Assembly: GCA_035308965.1 (NCBI GenBank) | Contig: DATGFN010000023.1 | Span: 339,174-403,173, forward strand | DNA: 64,000 nt | Direction: 5' to 3' | Origin: DASYXZ01 sp035308965 | GTDB taxonomy: Bacteria; Acidobacteriota; Terriglobia; UBA7540 | Part shown: positions 25,331 through 33,446 of the stretch, piece after piece | Position numbering within the stretch: the stretch's first letter is position 1 | Layout: every line of letters begins with the position of its first letter | The notes under the pieces: model-generated | The model's database searches: none | Told to the model about the DNA's origin: nothing | Seen by the model: the letters and a program-made list of their open reading frames with translations, nothing else | Program-made: the position numbers and the translations under genes

Positions 25331-25515
25331 GATTCAGTTTGAATCGGCGCGCACCGGCGCGCGCACGTCTTTTCCTAAAGTATATGCTTTTAATTTACAT
25401 CCTCAGATGTTACTCTTAGCTTATCCAAAGAATGAGACCGGACATCCTTCGCAGAATTTCGAAATAGCCACTCAAAAGGCCTCATTTCTTTTCATGAGGA
25501 GGATACTTCACTCCG

Positions 25516-26049
25516 ATGCCGCAATGTATCACCGAATATCTTTTGGTGGAGCACCAAAATCTATCTCAGCTCCTGAATAAGTTCTCTCACGAACTTCAAG
25601 CCTTGCCCGTTTCGCGAAACGCCAACCAAACCATTGAACGCCTGGAGAAATGTTGCCGGCAAATTTCCCGGACGCTCCACGCACATTTGGAGGAGGAGGA
25701 ACAAGTCCTCTACCCGGCGCTTGAAGAACATGTGGAAGGGATTTCAACCACGCTCGAGCGCATGCGTCACGCGCGCGATGCAGGCGAAGCGGCGGAGAAA
25801 GTGCTCTTCGAATCCCTGGGGCGTCTGGCCAAGAACGGCAGGACCCGCGCGGAAGTGGTGCAGGCCGGACGCAGCTACATCCAGTGGGTGCGCGGGCACC
25901 TGCTGAATGAAAATGGAAGGCTCTTTCCTTTGGTCGAGCAGCGGCTCGATCCTGACACGCAAAGGCTGGTGCGCCGCGCCATGGAAGAGTTGGCGCAGGA
26001 GTCTTCGGCAAGATTGGCGGAGAGCATCCCGCAAGGCGAGCAGTCATAG
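25516..26049 (+). CDS. Hemerythrin HHE-domain protein
   Basis: A 177-residue all-helical protein. Candidate di-iron ligands follow the HHE pattern: EHQNLSQLL near residue 12, HAHLEEEEQVLYPAL around residues 54-68, RHARDAGEA, and a last helix with RGHLLNENGRLFPLVEQRL. Such proteins bind oxygen or nitric oxide or act in iron homeostasis and stress response. The start at 25516 has no perfect Shine-Dalgarno, though GAGGA lies about 15 bp upstream. It is a single gene; the 185 bp upstream hold no other gene. Confidence 0.8.
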   Translation: MPQCITEYLLVEHQNLSQLLNKFSHELQALPVSRNANQTIERLEKCCRQISRTLHAHLEEEEQVLYPALEEHVEGISTTLERMRHARDAGEAAEKVLFESLGRLAKNGRTRAEVVQAGRSYIQWVRGHLLNENGRLFPLVEQRLDPDTQRLVRRAMEELAQESSARLAESIPQGEQS

Positions 26050-26173
26050 AACGAAGCGCTATCGCCCAGTTCTAATCACGAAGAGTCTTACCCTTTCGAA
26101 GTGTGCTTGAATCCCCAATTCACACCGCAAACTCCGTGACCCACTCTGCTCTCACCCACGAGGAGGAACTAAA

Positions 26174-27529
26174 ATGATCCCTAAGAATCGGTTGACTAGG
26201 CGTGACTTTATTCGTACCACCGCTGGCGCCGCGGCCGCCGCGCGGGCGGTGATGCTGGAGCCGGCAAGTTTCGCTGCCAGCGGCTCTCGCGTACCCCCCA
26301 GCGACACGGTTCGCTTTGGGATGGTGGGCATCGGCATGCAGGGCAACGGTCTGCTCCGGACTTCGATTCAGCTTCCCGGGGTTGAGTGTGTTGCGGCGTG
26401 CGATCTCTATGACGGGCGCCACACTCTGGCCAAGGAAATCGTCGGCAAGCCCATTCTCACCACGCGCCGCTATCAGGAGTTGCTCGAGAATAAAGAGATT
26501 GATTGCATCGTCGCGGCGCTCCCCGACCATTGGCATAAGCAAATGGTGGTGGACGCCTGTAATGCCGGCAAGGACATCTACTGCGAGAAGCCCATGACCC
26601 ACCACGTCAGCGAAGGGTTTGAGATGATCGCGGCGGAAAAGAAGAACAACCGGATCGTCCAAATCGGAAGCCAGCGGCGCAGTTCGATTGTTTACGCCAA
26701 GGCGAAAGAACTGGTGGAACAGGGCGCCATCGGTGAGCTCTATTTGGTGGAAGGCACCATGGGCCGCAACGATCCCTGCGGCGCGTGGGAATATCCGCCG
26801 CCGCCCGACCTCTCGCCCGGCAACCTGGATTGGGACACTTGGCTGGGCACCGCCCCCAAGCGCGAATTCGATCCCATCCGGTTTGCCCGTTGGCGCGCCT
26901 ACCAGGATTACGGGGAGGGCATTCCCGGCGACCTTTACGTTCACCTGCTGACGGGAATTCATTACATCAAGGGAGTGACGGCGCCGCCGGAGCGCGCACT
27001 CGCCGCCGGTGGCCAGATCCGGTGGAAAGATCACGGCCGCGACGTTCCGGATACGCTCACCACGCTCTTCGAGTACCCCGGATTCCGCGCCATGATTCGC
27101 GTTACTCTGAATACGGAGGCTCCGGAAGCCACGCGCTTTATGGGCACCGGGGGCGTAATCGAGATTAACTACAATACGGTGACCGTCTTGGCGCAGGACG
27201 AACAGGAACACAACCCGTGCTACTACACCGCCAGCTATCCCGCCAAAATGCGCGCGGATTACGTGGCGCAGTGGGAGGCGGACCACGCGCCAAAACCACC
27301 CGGAGCGCAATCGATAATCCCCAGCAAGAGCTTTTCCACGCCGGCTGGTTACAATGAAGATCGCGAACACTTGTGGAATTTCTTTCAGTCCGTCCGCACC
27401 CGCCGGCCTTCGGTGGAAGACGCAACCTTCGGCAACCACACTGCCATCGCCTGCCACATGGCAAACCATTCGTATTTTAAGAAGACGATTGCCGTGTGGG
27501 ATGCGGCGGGAAAGCAGATCAAAGGGTAA
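26174..27529 (+). CDS. Tat-exported Gfo/Idh/MocA-family oxidoreductase
   Basis: A 451-residue protein. The N-terminus has a Tat signal (RRDFIRTTAG) and an Ala-rich stretch. The Rossmann part reads FGMVGIGMQGNGLL and AACDLYDGRH; the active-site EKP is in DIYCEKPMTHHVSEG. The C-terminal substrate domain follows (DLYVHLLTGIHYIKG, FMGTGGVIEINYN). These enzymes oxidise sugars or sugar acids with tightly bound NAD(P). GAGGAGG lies upstream of the ATG. The stop overlaps the next start by one base (TAATG), coupling it to the sialidase-like gene, so both may act on glycans outside the cell. Confidence 0.9.
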   Translation: MIPKNRLTRRDFIRTTAGAAAAARAVMLEPASFAASGSRVPPSDTVRFGMVGIGMQGNGLLRTSIQLPGVECVAACDLYDGRHTLAKEIVGKPILTTRRYQELLENKEIDCIVAALPDHWHKQMVVDACNAGKDIYCEKPMTHHVSEGFEMIAAEKKNNRIVQIGSQRRSSIVYAKAKELVEQGAIGELYLVEGTMGRNDPCGAWEYPPPPDLSPGNLDWDTWLGTAPKREFDPIRFARWRAYQDYGEGIPGDLYVHLLTGIHYIKGVTAPPERALAAGGQIRWKDHGRDVPDTLTTLFEYPGFRAMIRVTLNTEAPEATRFMGTGGVIEINYNTVTVLAQDEQEHNPCYYTASYPAKMRADYVAQWEADHAPKPPGAQSIIPSKSFSTPAGYNEDREHLWNFFQSVRTRRPSVEDATFGNHTAIACHMANHSYFKKTIAVWDAAGKQIKG

Positions 27530-28554
27530 TGAGAAAGGCGAGATTAGCTTGGGCGCTCGGCCTGTGGCTCGGTGGGAGGGCTTGTTGTATGGGCGCTCCA
27601 ATTCTCCCTGGTCCGGAAATCCATTCTGAATTCATATTTGAGCGCGCGCCTTTCCAGAGTTGTCACGCTTCGACTCTGGTGGAGACCGCCCAGGGTGATT
27701 TCCTGGCTGCATGGTTTGGCGGCTCGCATGAAGGCGCAACCGATGTGGCCATCTGGATGGCTCGATGGTCCGGGGGCAAGTGGTCCCCGCCGGATAAGGT
27801 GGCATTCGAGCGCGGAGTCCCTTCCTGGAACCCGGTTCTTTTTCGCGGCCAGAATAACCGTATCTGGCTTTTCTATAAATTTGGACCTTCGCCGGAGACT
27901 TGGACCGGCGCCTACAAAATTTCATCCGACAGCGGAAAAACTTGGAGCGATCCCGTTCGCCTCCCGGCCGGAATGCTGGGACCCATCAAAGACAAACCCA
28001 TCCAATTGATGAACGGTAACATTGTCGCCGGCAGTTCCGTGGAAAGTTACCAAAACTGGTCAGCCTGGGTGGAGCGCAGCGCGGACGATGGCAAGACCTG
28101 GACCAGGCACGGCCCCATTGTGATTCCGCAGCAGCCCTACGGCCTGATCCAACCGACACTGGTTGAGCTTCGGCCAAATCAATTGCGATTGTTTGCGCGC
28201 TCCCGCCAGGGTTTTATTTATACAGCAGACTCCGCCGATGGAGGAAGTACCTGGACGAATGTGCGCCCAACATCCCTGCTCAATCCGAACAGCGGGATCG
28301 ATTGCGTGCGGCTGAAGGACGGGAGAATCCTGATGGTTTACAACAACACCTCGACCGGCCGGTCACCCCTCAGTGTCGCAATTTCGTCTGACGGCGGAGA
28401 GAATTGGGCGCACTTCGCCGATCTGGAGACTGATCCGGGTGAATTCAGTTATCCAGCCGTCATCCAAGCCTCAAGTGGCGACGTCCACATTACTTATACT
28501 TGGAAACGGGAGCGGATCAAACATGCGGTGATTTTGGTTGAGGCTTTGAAATAG
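27529..28554 (+). CDS. Exported sialidase-superfamily (BNR-repeat) protein
   Basis: A 341-residue six-bladed propeller protein. Asp-box repeats are visible: SSDSGKTWSDP, SADDGKTWTRHG, SADGGSTWTNV and SSDGGENWAHF. The N-terminal SCHASTLVETAQGDFLAAWF and GGSHEGATDVAIW, with the FARSRQGFIYTADS and YNNTSTGRSPLSVAIS segments, match the exo-alpha-sialidase-like family common in acidobacteria and planctomycetes. A short hydrophobic N-terminus (LAWALGLWLGG) suggests export. The start ATG shares one base with the stop of the preceding oxidoreductase gene. The exact glycan substrate is unknown. Confidence 0.85.
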   Translation: MRKARLAWALGLWLGGRACCMGAPILPGPEIHSEFIFERAPFQSCHASTLVETAQGDFLAAWFGGSHEGATDVAIWMARWSGGKWSPPDKVAFERGVPSWNPVLFRGQNNRIWLFYKFGPSPETWTGAYKISSDSGKTWSDPVRLPAGMLGPIKDKPIQLMNGNIVAGSSVESYQNWSAWVERSADDGKTWTRHGPIVIPQQPYGLIQPTLVELRPNQLRLFARSRQGFIYTADSADGGSTWTNVRPTSLLNPNSGIDCVRLKDGRILMVYNNTSTGRSPLSVAISSDGGENWAHFADLETDPGEFSYPAVIQASSGDVHITYTWKRERIKHAVILVEALK

Positions 28555-28884
28555 ATTGAATCCCGCACCGGAACGCGCCTGAAAGGTTTGGGGGCAAAGA
28601 CTTCCAAGCGCGCTTCCGATGCTTCAAGGGACGTGTAACACTTTTATCCAACCCTGCTTTTCCTGTCCAATCGTATCTCTTTATGGTTTCTATCAACAAA
28701 AGCCTGCCTTTGTGGACTCGTCGATTTTGCCCAGCGCCAGGCAGGGGATGATATAAAATCAAACGGGCCATTTCATTCGTCCCCTGGAAGCTTTCCGCCC
28801 GACGAGAGACGAATACTAACGGAAACCCCTGCTTTCGCCCGGCGCCGGGAGGTCGTGCCGCGGCGGAAAGGCTTATGCGAGCAG
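28555..28884. other. Intergenic region before the ECF sigma gene
   Basis: 330 bp with no credible gene on either strand. An A/T-rich TATAAAAT near 28751 could belong to a promoter for the sigma gene, but no well-spaced -35 box accompanies it. Confidence 0.5.
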
Positions 28885-29469
28885 ATGATGACGCAGCAAT
28901 CAACCGCAGAGGATTTACTGGCCCGCATGGCCGGCCGCGATGAGGCGGCGCTCGGTGAGCTGTATGATCGCCTGGCGCCCGGCCTGCTCGGTCTGATTTT
29001 GCGAATTCTTCCCGATCGAACAGCGGCGGAATGCGCGTTGCAGGATGTATTCCTGCGTTTGTGGGTAGACGCACGCCGTTTGAGCAGGGAACAAGTGAGC
29101 GTCCCGGCGGCTCTCGCCCTGCTGGCGCGGGCCAGAGCGGTGGACCGGCTTCGCTTCGAACGCCGGCCCTCCGAAGACCCTCATCAAAAACTTGACAGGC
29201 AGGCAGGATTTGAATCCTGGCTTCCGCGGCCTCAGGAAATTGGCTTGCTTGACGCGCGACGCGAGCTGTTCAAGAAAGTCGTCAACCAGTTGCCAGGGCC
29301 TCAACGCCAGGCGTTGGATTTGATGGTGTTCGGCGGATTCACGGAAATCGAGATTGCGGAAAAGTTGGGTGAGCCCCTGGCCAAGGTGCGGTCCGGTTTG
29401 TTGGCGGGCCTGGGATTCATCCGGCACCGGCTGGCCGCAGTGATGAGAACATGGGCTGCGAACATCTAG
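28885..29469 (+). CDS. ECF-type RNA polymerase sigma factor
   Basis: About 194 residues. Region 2 is ALGELYDRLAPGLLGLILRI followed by DVFLRLW; region 4 is LPGPQRQALDLMVFGGFTEI followed by EIAEKLGEPLAKVRSGL, the DNA-recognition helix. The frame is open to a GTG at 28855 whose GGAGG is too close, so one of the tandem ATGs at 28885 or 28888 is preferred. Its end overlaps the zinc-site protein gene by 19 bp, the typical layout of a sigma factor with its anti-sigma. Confidence 0.87.
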   Translation: MMTQQSTAEDLLARMAGRDEAALGELYDRLAPGLLGLILRILPDRTAAECALQDVFLRLWVDARRLSREQVSVPAALALLARARAVDRLRFERRPSEDPHQKLDRQAGFESWLPRPQEIGLLDARRELFKKVVNQLPGPQRQALDLMVFGGFTEIEIAEKLGEPLAKVRSGLLAGLGFIRHRLAAVMRTWAANI

Positions 29470-29678
29470 ACGAATATTACGAGTTGTATCTGCTGGGCGC
29501 CCTGACGGAGGGCGCCTGCATCGACATCAACGATCACCTCGAGCGCCAGTGTCCCTATTGCCTCGAGCGCCTTCGTGAAGCCGCGCATTCGGTTTACCTT
29601 CTTACCTTGACCGCGCGCCCCGCCCGGCTCAACCCCAAAATGAAATCGCAGCTCATGAAAAGAATCCACAAGAAATAG
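29451..29678 (+). CDS. Miniature zinc-binding anti-sigma-like protein
   Basis: A 75-residue protein starting inside the sigma gene. It opens with CEHLDEYYELYLLGALTEGA and has HLERQCPYC, matching the helical His/Cys-Cys zinc site of ZAS-type anti-sigma domains. Full-length relatives continue into a membrane helix and an extracytoplasmic sensor; this one ends after a basic tail (KMKSQLMKRIHKK), with no membrane segment. It may be a soluble cytoplasmic anti-sigma. Assignment rests on the motif and on the overlap with the sigma gene. Confidence 0.72.
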   Translation: MGCEHLDEYYELYLLGALTEGACIDINDHLERQCPYCLERLREAAHSVYLLTLTARPARLNPKMKSQLMKRIHKK

Positions 29679-29739
29679 CTGACCGAAATCCTGCGCCCAA
29701 AGCTGTTCCGGCCTCTGGTAATTTCGATCTTGCCTATCG

Positions 29740-29766
29740 ATTGGTACCATGGTATATTGGTACCAA
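29740..29766. promoter_or_regulatory. Candidate operator: nested palindrome and direct repeat
   Basis: TTGGTACC (29741-29748) and GGTACCAA (29759-29766) are perfect inverted 8-mers. Within them, TACCATGGTA (29745-29754) is itself a palindrome, and ATTGGTACCA occurs twice, at 29740 and 29756, with a 16-bp period. It lies 67 bp upstream of a small DNA-binding-like gene and could be its operator. Confidence 0.6.
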
Positions 29767-29832
29767 GTGAAGAATGACCGGGATGGCCGGAAGATAAGCC
29801 GCAAGGCTAGTGGTTAAAAAACGGAAACCCCT

Positions 29833-30129
29833 ATGATCAAAAATTCAAAGTTTGTCATCCAGCGCGTACAGACCGGAGTAAGGATGGAAAAGCGCCTGGT
29901 CAAGGTCTTGAAAGCTCTCGCCGAGCACCTCGATATGACCCTCGGCGACCTTCTTGAAGGTATTGTGCTTCACGCCTTTGACGGCAAGCAGCCGTTCGGC
30001 GCCAATTCTCTCCAGCGCATCAAGGACTTGAAGAAGTTTTACGGTCTCGATCTCGATTCCAAAGCCAGCCACCGGCTAATCGAAGGCGTCGAGGGTCACT
30101 CTTCCAGGAGGGGGAAACAACGAAAATGA
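29833..30129 (+). CDS. Small ribbon-helix-helix-like protein
   Basis: A 98-residue basic protein. The stretch VRMEKRLVKVLKALAEHLDM then TLGDLLEGIVLHAF resembles a beta strand plus two helices as in RHH/Arc-type DNA-binding proteins; the C-terminus (HSSRRGKQRK) is strongly basic. I recognise the general pattern from other acidobacterial small proteins, with no known function. The ATGA overlap with the next gene marks it as the first cistron of a three-gene operon. The palindrome upstream suggests autoregulation. Confidence 0.68.
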   Translation: MIKNSKFVIQRVQTGVRMEKRLVKVLKALAEHLDMTLGDLLEGIVLHAFDGKQPFGANSLQRIKDLKKFYGLDLDSKASHRLIEGVEGHSSRRGKQRK

Positions 30130-30485
30130 ATCAACGATTGAGAAGCACAATCACGGGCCTGAGGTGGGCGGTGGGTTTGGTCGTCCTTTACCAATCTTGT
30201 TTGTTGGCATTTGAAGCGGGCAGGATTCGTGCGTTCGAGCATTCGGGCTTACCCCATCTCATCCGCCCATTTCTGGCGGGCGGCGAGATTCTGGCGGCAG
30301 CACTGTTTCTAATCCCGGGAACCAAAGTGGCAGGAAGCTATTGCTTATTGATCGTTTTCGCCTTTGCCGCATCCATCCACGTCCTGCACGGTCAATATGA
30401 CGTCGGCGCTTTATTCGTCTACAGCACGGCCGTTTGGGTAAGCCTGGCGGAACAAGAAATTGAAAAACAAGAAGGTGCCCGGTGA
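30126..30485 (+). CDS. Small DoxX-like membrane protein, hypothetical
   Basis: A 119-residue protein with four hydrophobic segments (GLRWAVGLVVLYQSCLLAF, LIRPFLAGGEILAAALFLIP, VAGSYCLLIVFAFAASIHVL, DVGALFVYSTAVWVSLA). The layout resembles DoxX/DUF-type small membrane proteins. Overlaps both neighbours by 4 bp. Function unknown. Confidence 0.72.
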   Translation: MNQRLRSTITGLRWAVGLVVLYQSCLLAFEAGRIRAFEHSGLPHLIRPFLAGGEILAAALFLIPGTKVAGSYCLLIVFAFAASIHVLHGQYDVGALFVYSTAVWVSLAEQEIEKQEGAR

Positions 30486-30886
30486 ATGAGGATGTGTTGC
30501 TAGAGCAATTCGAAAAGTGCACCTTGCCCGATGAGGCTTTTCGGCATCGCGACCATGTGCGAGTGGCCTTCATTTATCTAAGCAGGTATGACGGGCTGGA
30601 AGCTCTTGCTCGTTTTTCCAGCGCCCTGTCGCGATTCGCCAAGTCAAAAGGGAAACCCTCGCTCTACAATGAAACCATTACCTGGGCTTATCTTCTTATC
30701 ATTCGAGAGCCGATGGCGCGAGTAGGGAATCCACAGAGGTGGGAGGAGTTTGCGGCAGGGAACGCGGACCTCCTGAATTGGAAGGAGAGTTTGCTGAAAT
30801 CCTATTATCGAGAGGAGACGCTGAGCTCCGACCTTGCAAAAAAGGTATTTCTATTTCCCGATAAAATGAGTCTCCCCACATCCTGA
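30482..30886 (+). CDS. Conserved hypothetical protein
   Basis: A 134-residue soluble protein. The opening LLEQFEKCTLPDEAFRHRDH, the VRVAFIYLSRY segment and the central NETITWAYLLIIRE are patterns I know from a widespread uncharacterised bacterial family; the closing SYYREETLSSDLAKKVFLFP also fits. The clustered His, Arg and Glu residues (HRDH, NET) hint at a metal or ligand site, but no reaction is known. It is the last gene of the overlapping three-gene set. Confidence 0.75.
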   Translation: MNEDVLLEQFEKCTLPDEAFRHRDHVRVAFIYLSRYDGLEALARFSSALSRFAKSKGKPSLYNETITWAYLLIIREPMARVGNPQRWEEFAAGNADLLNWKESLLKSYYREETLSSDLAKKVFLFPDKMSLPTS

Positions 30887-30955
30887 AATACGGCGGGAAG
30901 GCGGCGAACCTCCGCCCTCCATATTTAGGCGCAAGGATACTGGCCCACGCAAGAT

Positions 30956-32245
30956 CTAGACCAGCTCAGTTTGCCCCGGCATCGCCACCGGAGCAACGGC
31001 GAGAGTGACATCCCAATCGACTTTGGGCGGCATTAAGTCTTCTTTGGAATTCAGCGCTTGATCCCAGGTAACCGCCTTGCCGGTGTAAGCTGCCATCCTG
31101 CCGAGAATAGCCGTCATAGTTGTTTCGGCGACGCCCTTCAACTCGTTGTAAGGTTTGCCCGCCCGAATGCTGGCAATGAGGTCGGTGTGCTCCTGGACGT
31201 AGGGCTTATTATCCGTGCCGGCAAAATTCCATGAATTCGCACCGGTGATGGAATACTTGTTCACCTGGCAAAATCCTTTGGTGCCTACCAGGGCTTCTGA
31301 GACATTGTTCTCGCAATTTGGCATTTGGCGCGCGTAGCTGGCCACGCGGACGCCTTTGTCATACTCGTAGTCGATGGCGAAGTGATCGTAAATATTGCCG
31401 TACTCGGGGCCGGTGCGCACCTGCCTTCCGCCCAATCCCACGGCACGCAGGGGATGGCTGCCGATGGCCCAGTTGGCCACGTCCAGATTGTGAACGTGCT
31501 GCTCCACAATGTGGTCCCCGCAGAGCCAGGTGAAGTAATACCAATTGCGGAGCTGCCATTCCATGTCGCTCCAGCCGTCCTGCCGCGGATGCACCCAAAT
31601 CGGGCCCTGGTTCCAATAAACCCTTGCTTCCGTGATTTCGCCGATGGCGCCGCCGTGGATTCTTTTTAAAGTTTCGAGATACCCCGTTTGATGGCGGCGT
31701 TGCGTGCCCACGCCGATCGCCAATCCTTTGGATTTCGCAGCTTCGTAAGTTTCAAGGACGGAACGAATGGCCGGCCCGTCCACTCCCACCGGCTTTTCAG
31801 AGAAAATATTCTTGCCGGCGGCCACGGCGGCTTTCAGATGCACCGGCCGGAAGCCCGGCGGCGTGGCCAGGATCACGTAATTCACGTCGCTCGCCAACAC
31901 TTTTTCATAAGCCTCAAAGCCGATGAATTGGCGGTCCTGAGGCACGTCGATCTTGCCCCCAAATTTTTCCAGGTTCTTCAGGCTTTTTTCGATGTGGTCC
32001 TTGAAAACGTCTCCCATGGCAACAATTCTAACGCCCGGTGAGGACTCGAGCACGTTTTGCGTGGCTCCCGTGCCGCGTTCCCCGCAGCCAATCAGGCCGA
32101 CGCGAATTTCATCGCTCCCCGCGGCGTGCACGGCGGGAACCACGCCGAGGCTTGCGGCCATTCCTCCGGCGAGGGCGACGGTGGATGTTTTCAAAAAGTT
32201 ACGCCTTGAAGGACGTTCAGCTTCTTTTGAATTTGATTTAACCAT
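30956..32245 (-). CDS. Tat-exported Gfo/Idh/MocA-family oxidoreductase
   Basis: A 429-residue protein with a Tat signal (SRRNFLKTSTVALAGG), a Rossmann domain (VGLIGCGERGTG), the active-site EKP in NIFSEKPVGVDGPA, and a C-terminal substrate domain (HIVEQHVHNLDVANW). The start at 32245 is supported by GGGAGGA upstream. Relatives act on sugars or cyclitols in the periplasm. It has no visible operon partner in its own direction except possibly the FGE-like gene upstream, 54 bp away. Confidence 0.9.
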   Translation of the reverse strand: MVKSNSKEAERPSRRNFLKTSTVALAGGMAASLGVVPAVHAAGSDEIRVGLIGCGERGTGATQNVLESSPGVRIVAMGDVFKDHIEKSLKNLEKFGGKIDVPQDRQFIGFEAYEKVLASDVNYVILATPPGFRPVHLKAAVAAGKNIFSEKPVGVDGPAIRSVLETYEAAKSKGLAIGVGTQRRHQTGYLETLKRIHGGAIGEITEARVYWNQGPIWVHPRQDGWSDMEWQLRNWYYFTWLCGDHIVEQHVHNLDVANWAIGSHPLRAVGLGGRQVRTGPEYGNIYDHFAIDYEYDKGVRVASYARQMPNCENNVSEALVGTKGFCQVNKYSITGANSWNFAGTDNKPYVQEHTDLIASIRAGKPYNELKGVAETTMTAILGRMAAYTGKAVTWDQALNSKEDLMPPKVDWDVTLAVAPVAMPGQTELV

Positions 32246-32299
32246 TGAGTGATCCTCCCTCAGATTCAAATCTTTTGAGTCTTAGAAATGCAGTCCTTA

Positions 32300-33367
32300 T
32301 TATTCCAACTTCGTGACCTTCGATTTCAATCCCTTAAGATTCTCCTGCTCTTCCAGCGGGCGCACGATTCGGAACCCCACAAAGGTTGCGTCAGTATGCC
32401 ACCAAATGCTTTGGGGAAGTTGCGGGTCCTGTTTGCTCCAGTCCTCGGTGGATGCCCGGCGCGCGGCGCAACGAAGCGAAGCCGCGTCGTCGGCCCACGA
32501 ACCGCCGCGCACCACGTAAGGGTACTCCATTTCGGTCGGCAACAAAACCGGAGACTCGGCCGGCATGATGGGATTAAACGATTTGTAGTAGTCCTTGTCG
32601 TATTTATCCAGCACCCATTCTGTTATGTTGCCGTTCATATCGGACAGGCCCCAGGCGTTGGGTTTCTTTTTCCCTACTGGATGAGAGCGCCCTTCAGAGT
32701 TTTTTTGGTACCACGCTTCTTCGCCCAATTCCCGGTCATCGTCCCCGAAAGGAAATGCAGTCTTTCCACCCGCGCGGCAGGCATATTCCCATTCTGCTTC
32801 GGTAGGCAGACGATAGATTTTTCCCGTTTTGGCGGATAGCCAGCGCGTATATTCCATGGCGGCGTGGTGAGTCATGCTGATGGCAGGATAGCCCTCATGC
32901 CCGAAGCCAAACGTCGGGTCGGCGTACGGCGGAGTGGGGCGCGTAATGGCATCGGCGATTTTTTCGCCTTCGGTCTTCTGTGTGGTGGTTGCGCTCGCTG
33001 ACTTTTGGATGCCCAGGGCAAAAGCGAATCGATCGTACTCGTTCCAGGTGACCTCAGCCTTGCCCATCCAAAATGGCCGGATCTTAACTGGGTGTTGCGG
33101 ACCTTCGTCGGGCAAGCGATGGGCCTCAGTGGCCGGGCTCCCCATCATAAACGTTCCGCCCGGGATAGGTACCATGTCAAATTTAACGCTCGATCCTGGT
33201 AATGACTCGGTGTAGGGCTGCATTTCCGGCGCAGGGACAATGGGCCCGGCACTCGCAATGGCCGATGTGGGACTAGGGTCGTAGTTGTACAAACTCGAAA
33301 TGCCCCACAGGACGGCGCCGAGAACAAAGAGTGCGATTTCAAATGTTGCTGCCCGGTGCCCTTTCAT
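32300..33367 (-). CDS. FGE/SUMF1-domain protein with N-terminal anchor
   Basis: A 355-residue protein. One hydrophobic helix (residues 8-25) is followed by a linker and an FGE-type sulfatase-modifying domain: MVPIPGGTFMMGSP, YPAISMTHHAAMEYTRWLSA, RLPTEAEWEYACRAG, NAWGLSDMNGNITEWVLDKY and VVRGGSWADDAASLRCAARR. True FGE oxidises a cysteine of sulfatases with two active-site cysteines. I cannot identify both here, so it may be one of the many non-catalytic or differently acting members. No sulfatase gene is in the window. Confidence 0.85.
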   Translation of the reverse strand: MKGHRAATFEIALFVLGAVLWGISSLYNYDPSPTSAIASAGPIVPAPEMQPYTESLPGSSVKFDMVPIPGGTFMMGSPATEAHRLPDEGPQHPVKIRPFWMGKAEVTWNEYDRFAFALGIQKSASATTTQKTEGEKIADAITRPTPPYADPTFGFGHEGYPAISMTHHAAMEYTRWLSAKTGKIYRLPTEAEWEYACRAGGKTAFPFGDDDRELGEEAWYQKNSEGRSHPVGKKKPNAWGLSDMNGNITEWVLDKYDKDYYKSFNPIMPAESPVLLPTEMEYPYVVRGGSWADDAASLRCAARRASTEDWSKQDPQLPQSIWWHTDATFVGFRIVRPLEEQENLKGLKSKVTKLE

Positions 33368-33446
33368 CTCAGAAGCTCCGCGAAATGCAGATGTTCGCGC
33401 ACGCCGAGTCTGCTACGATGCTGGAAGCGGCTTCCTTCGGCCCAAA

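Noticed and set aside
26120..27601. A 493-codon minus-strand frame opposite the Gfo/Idh/MocA gene
   Set aside because: Arg/Gly/His-rich translation without motifs; the plus strand encodes a full oxidoreductase.
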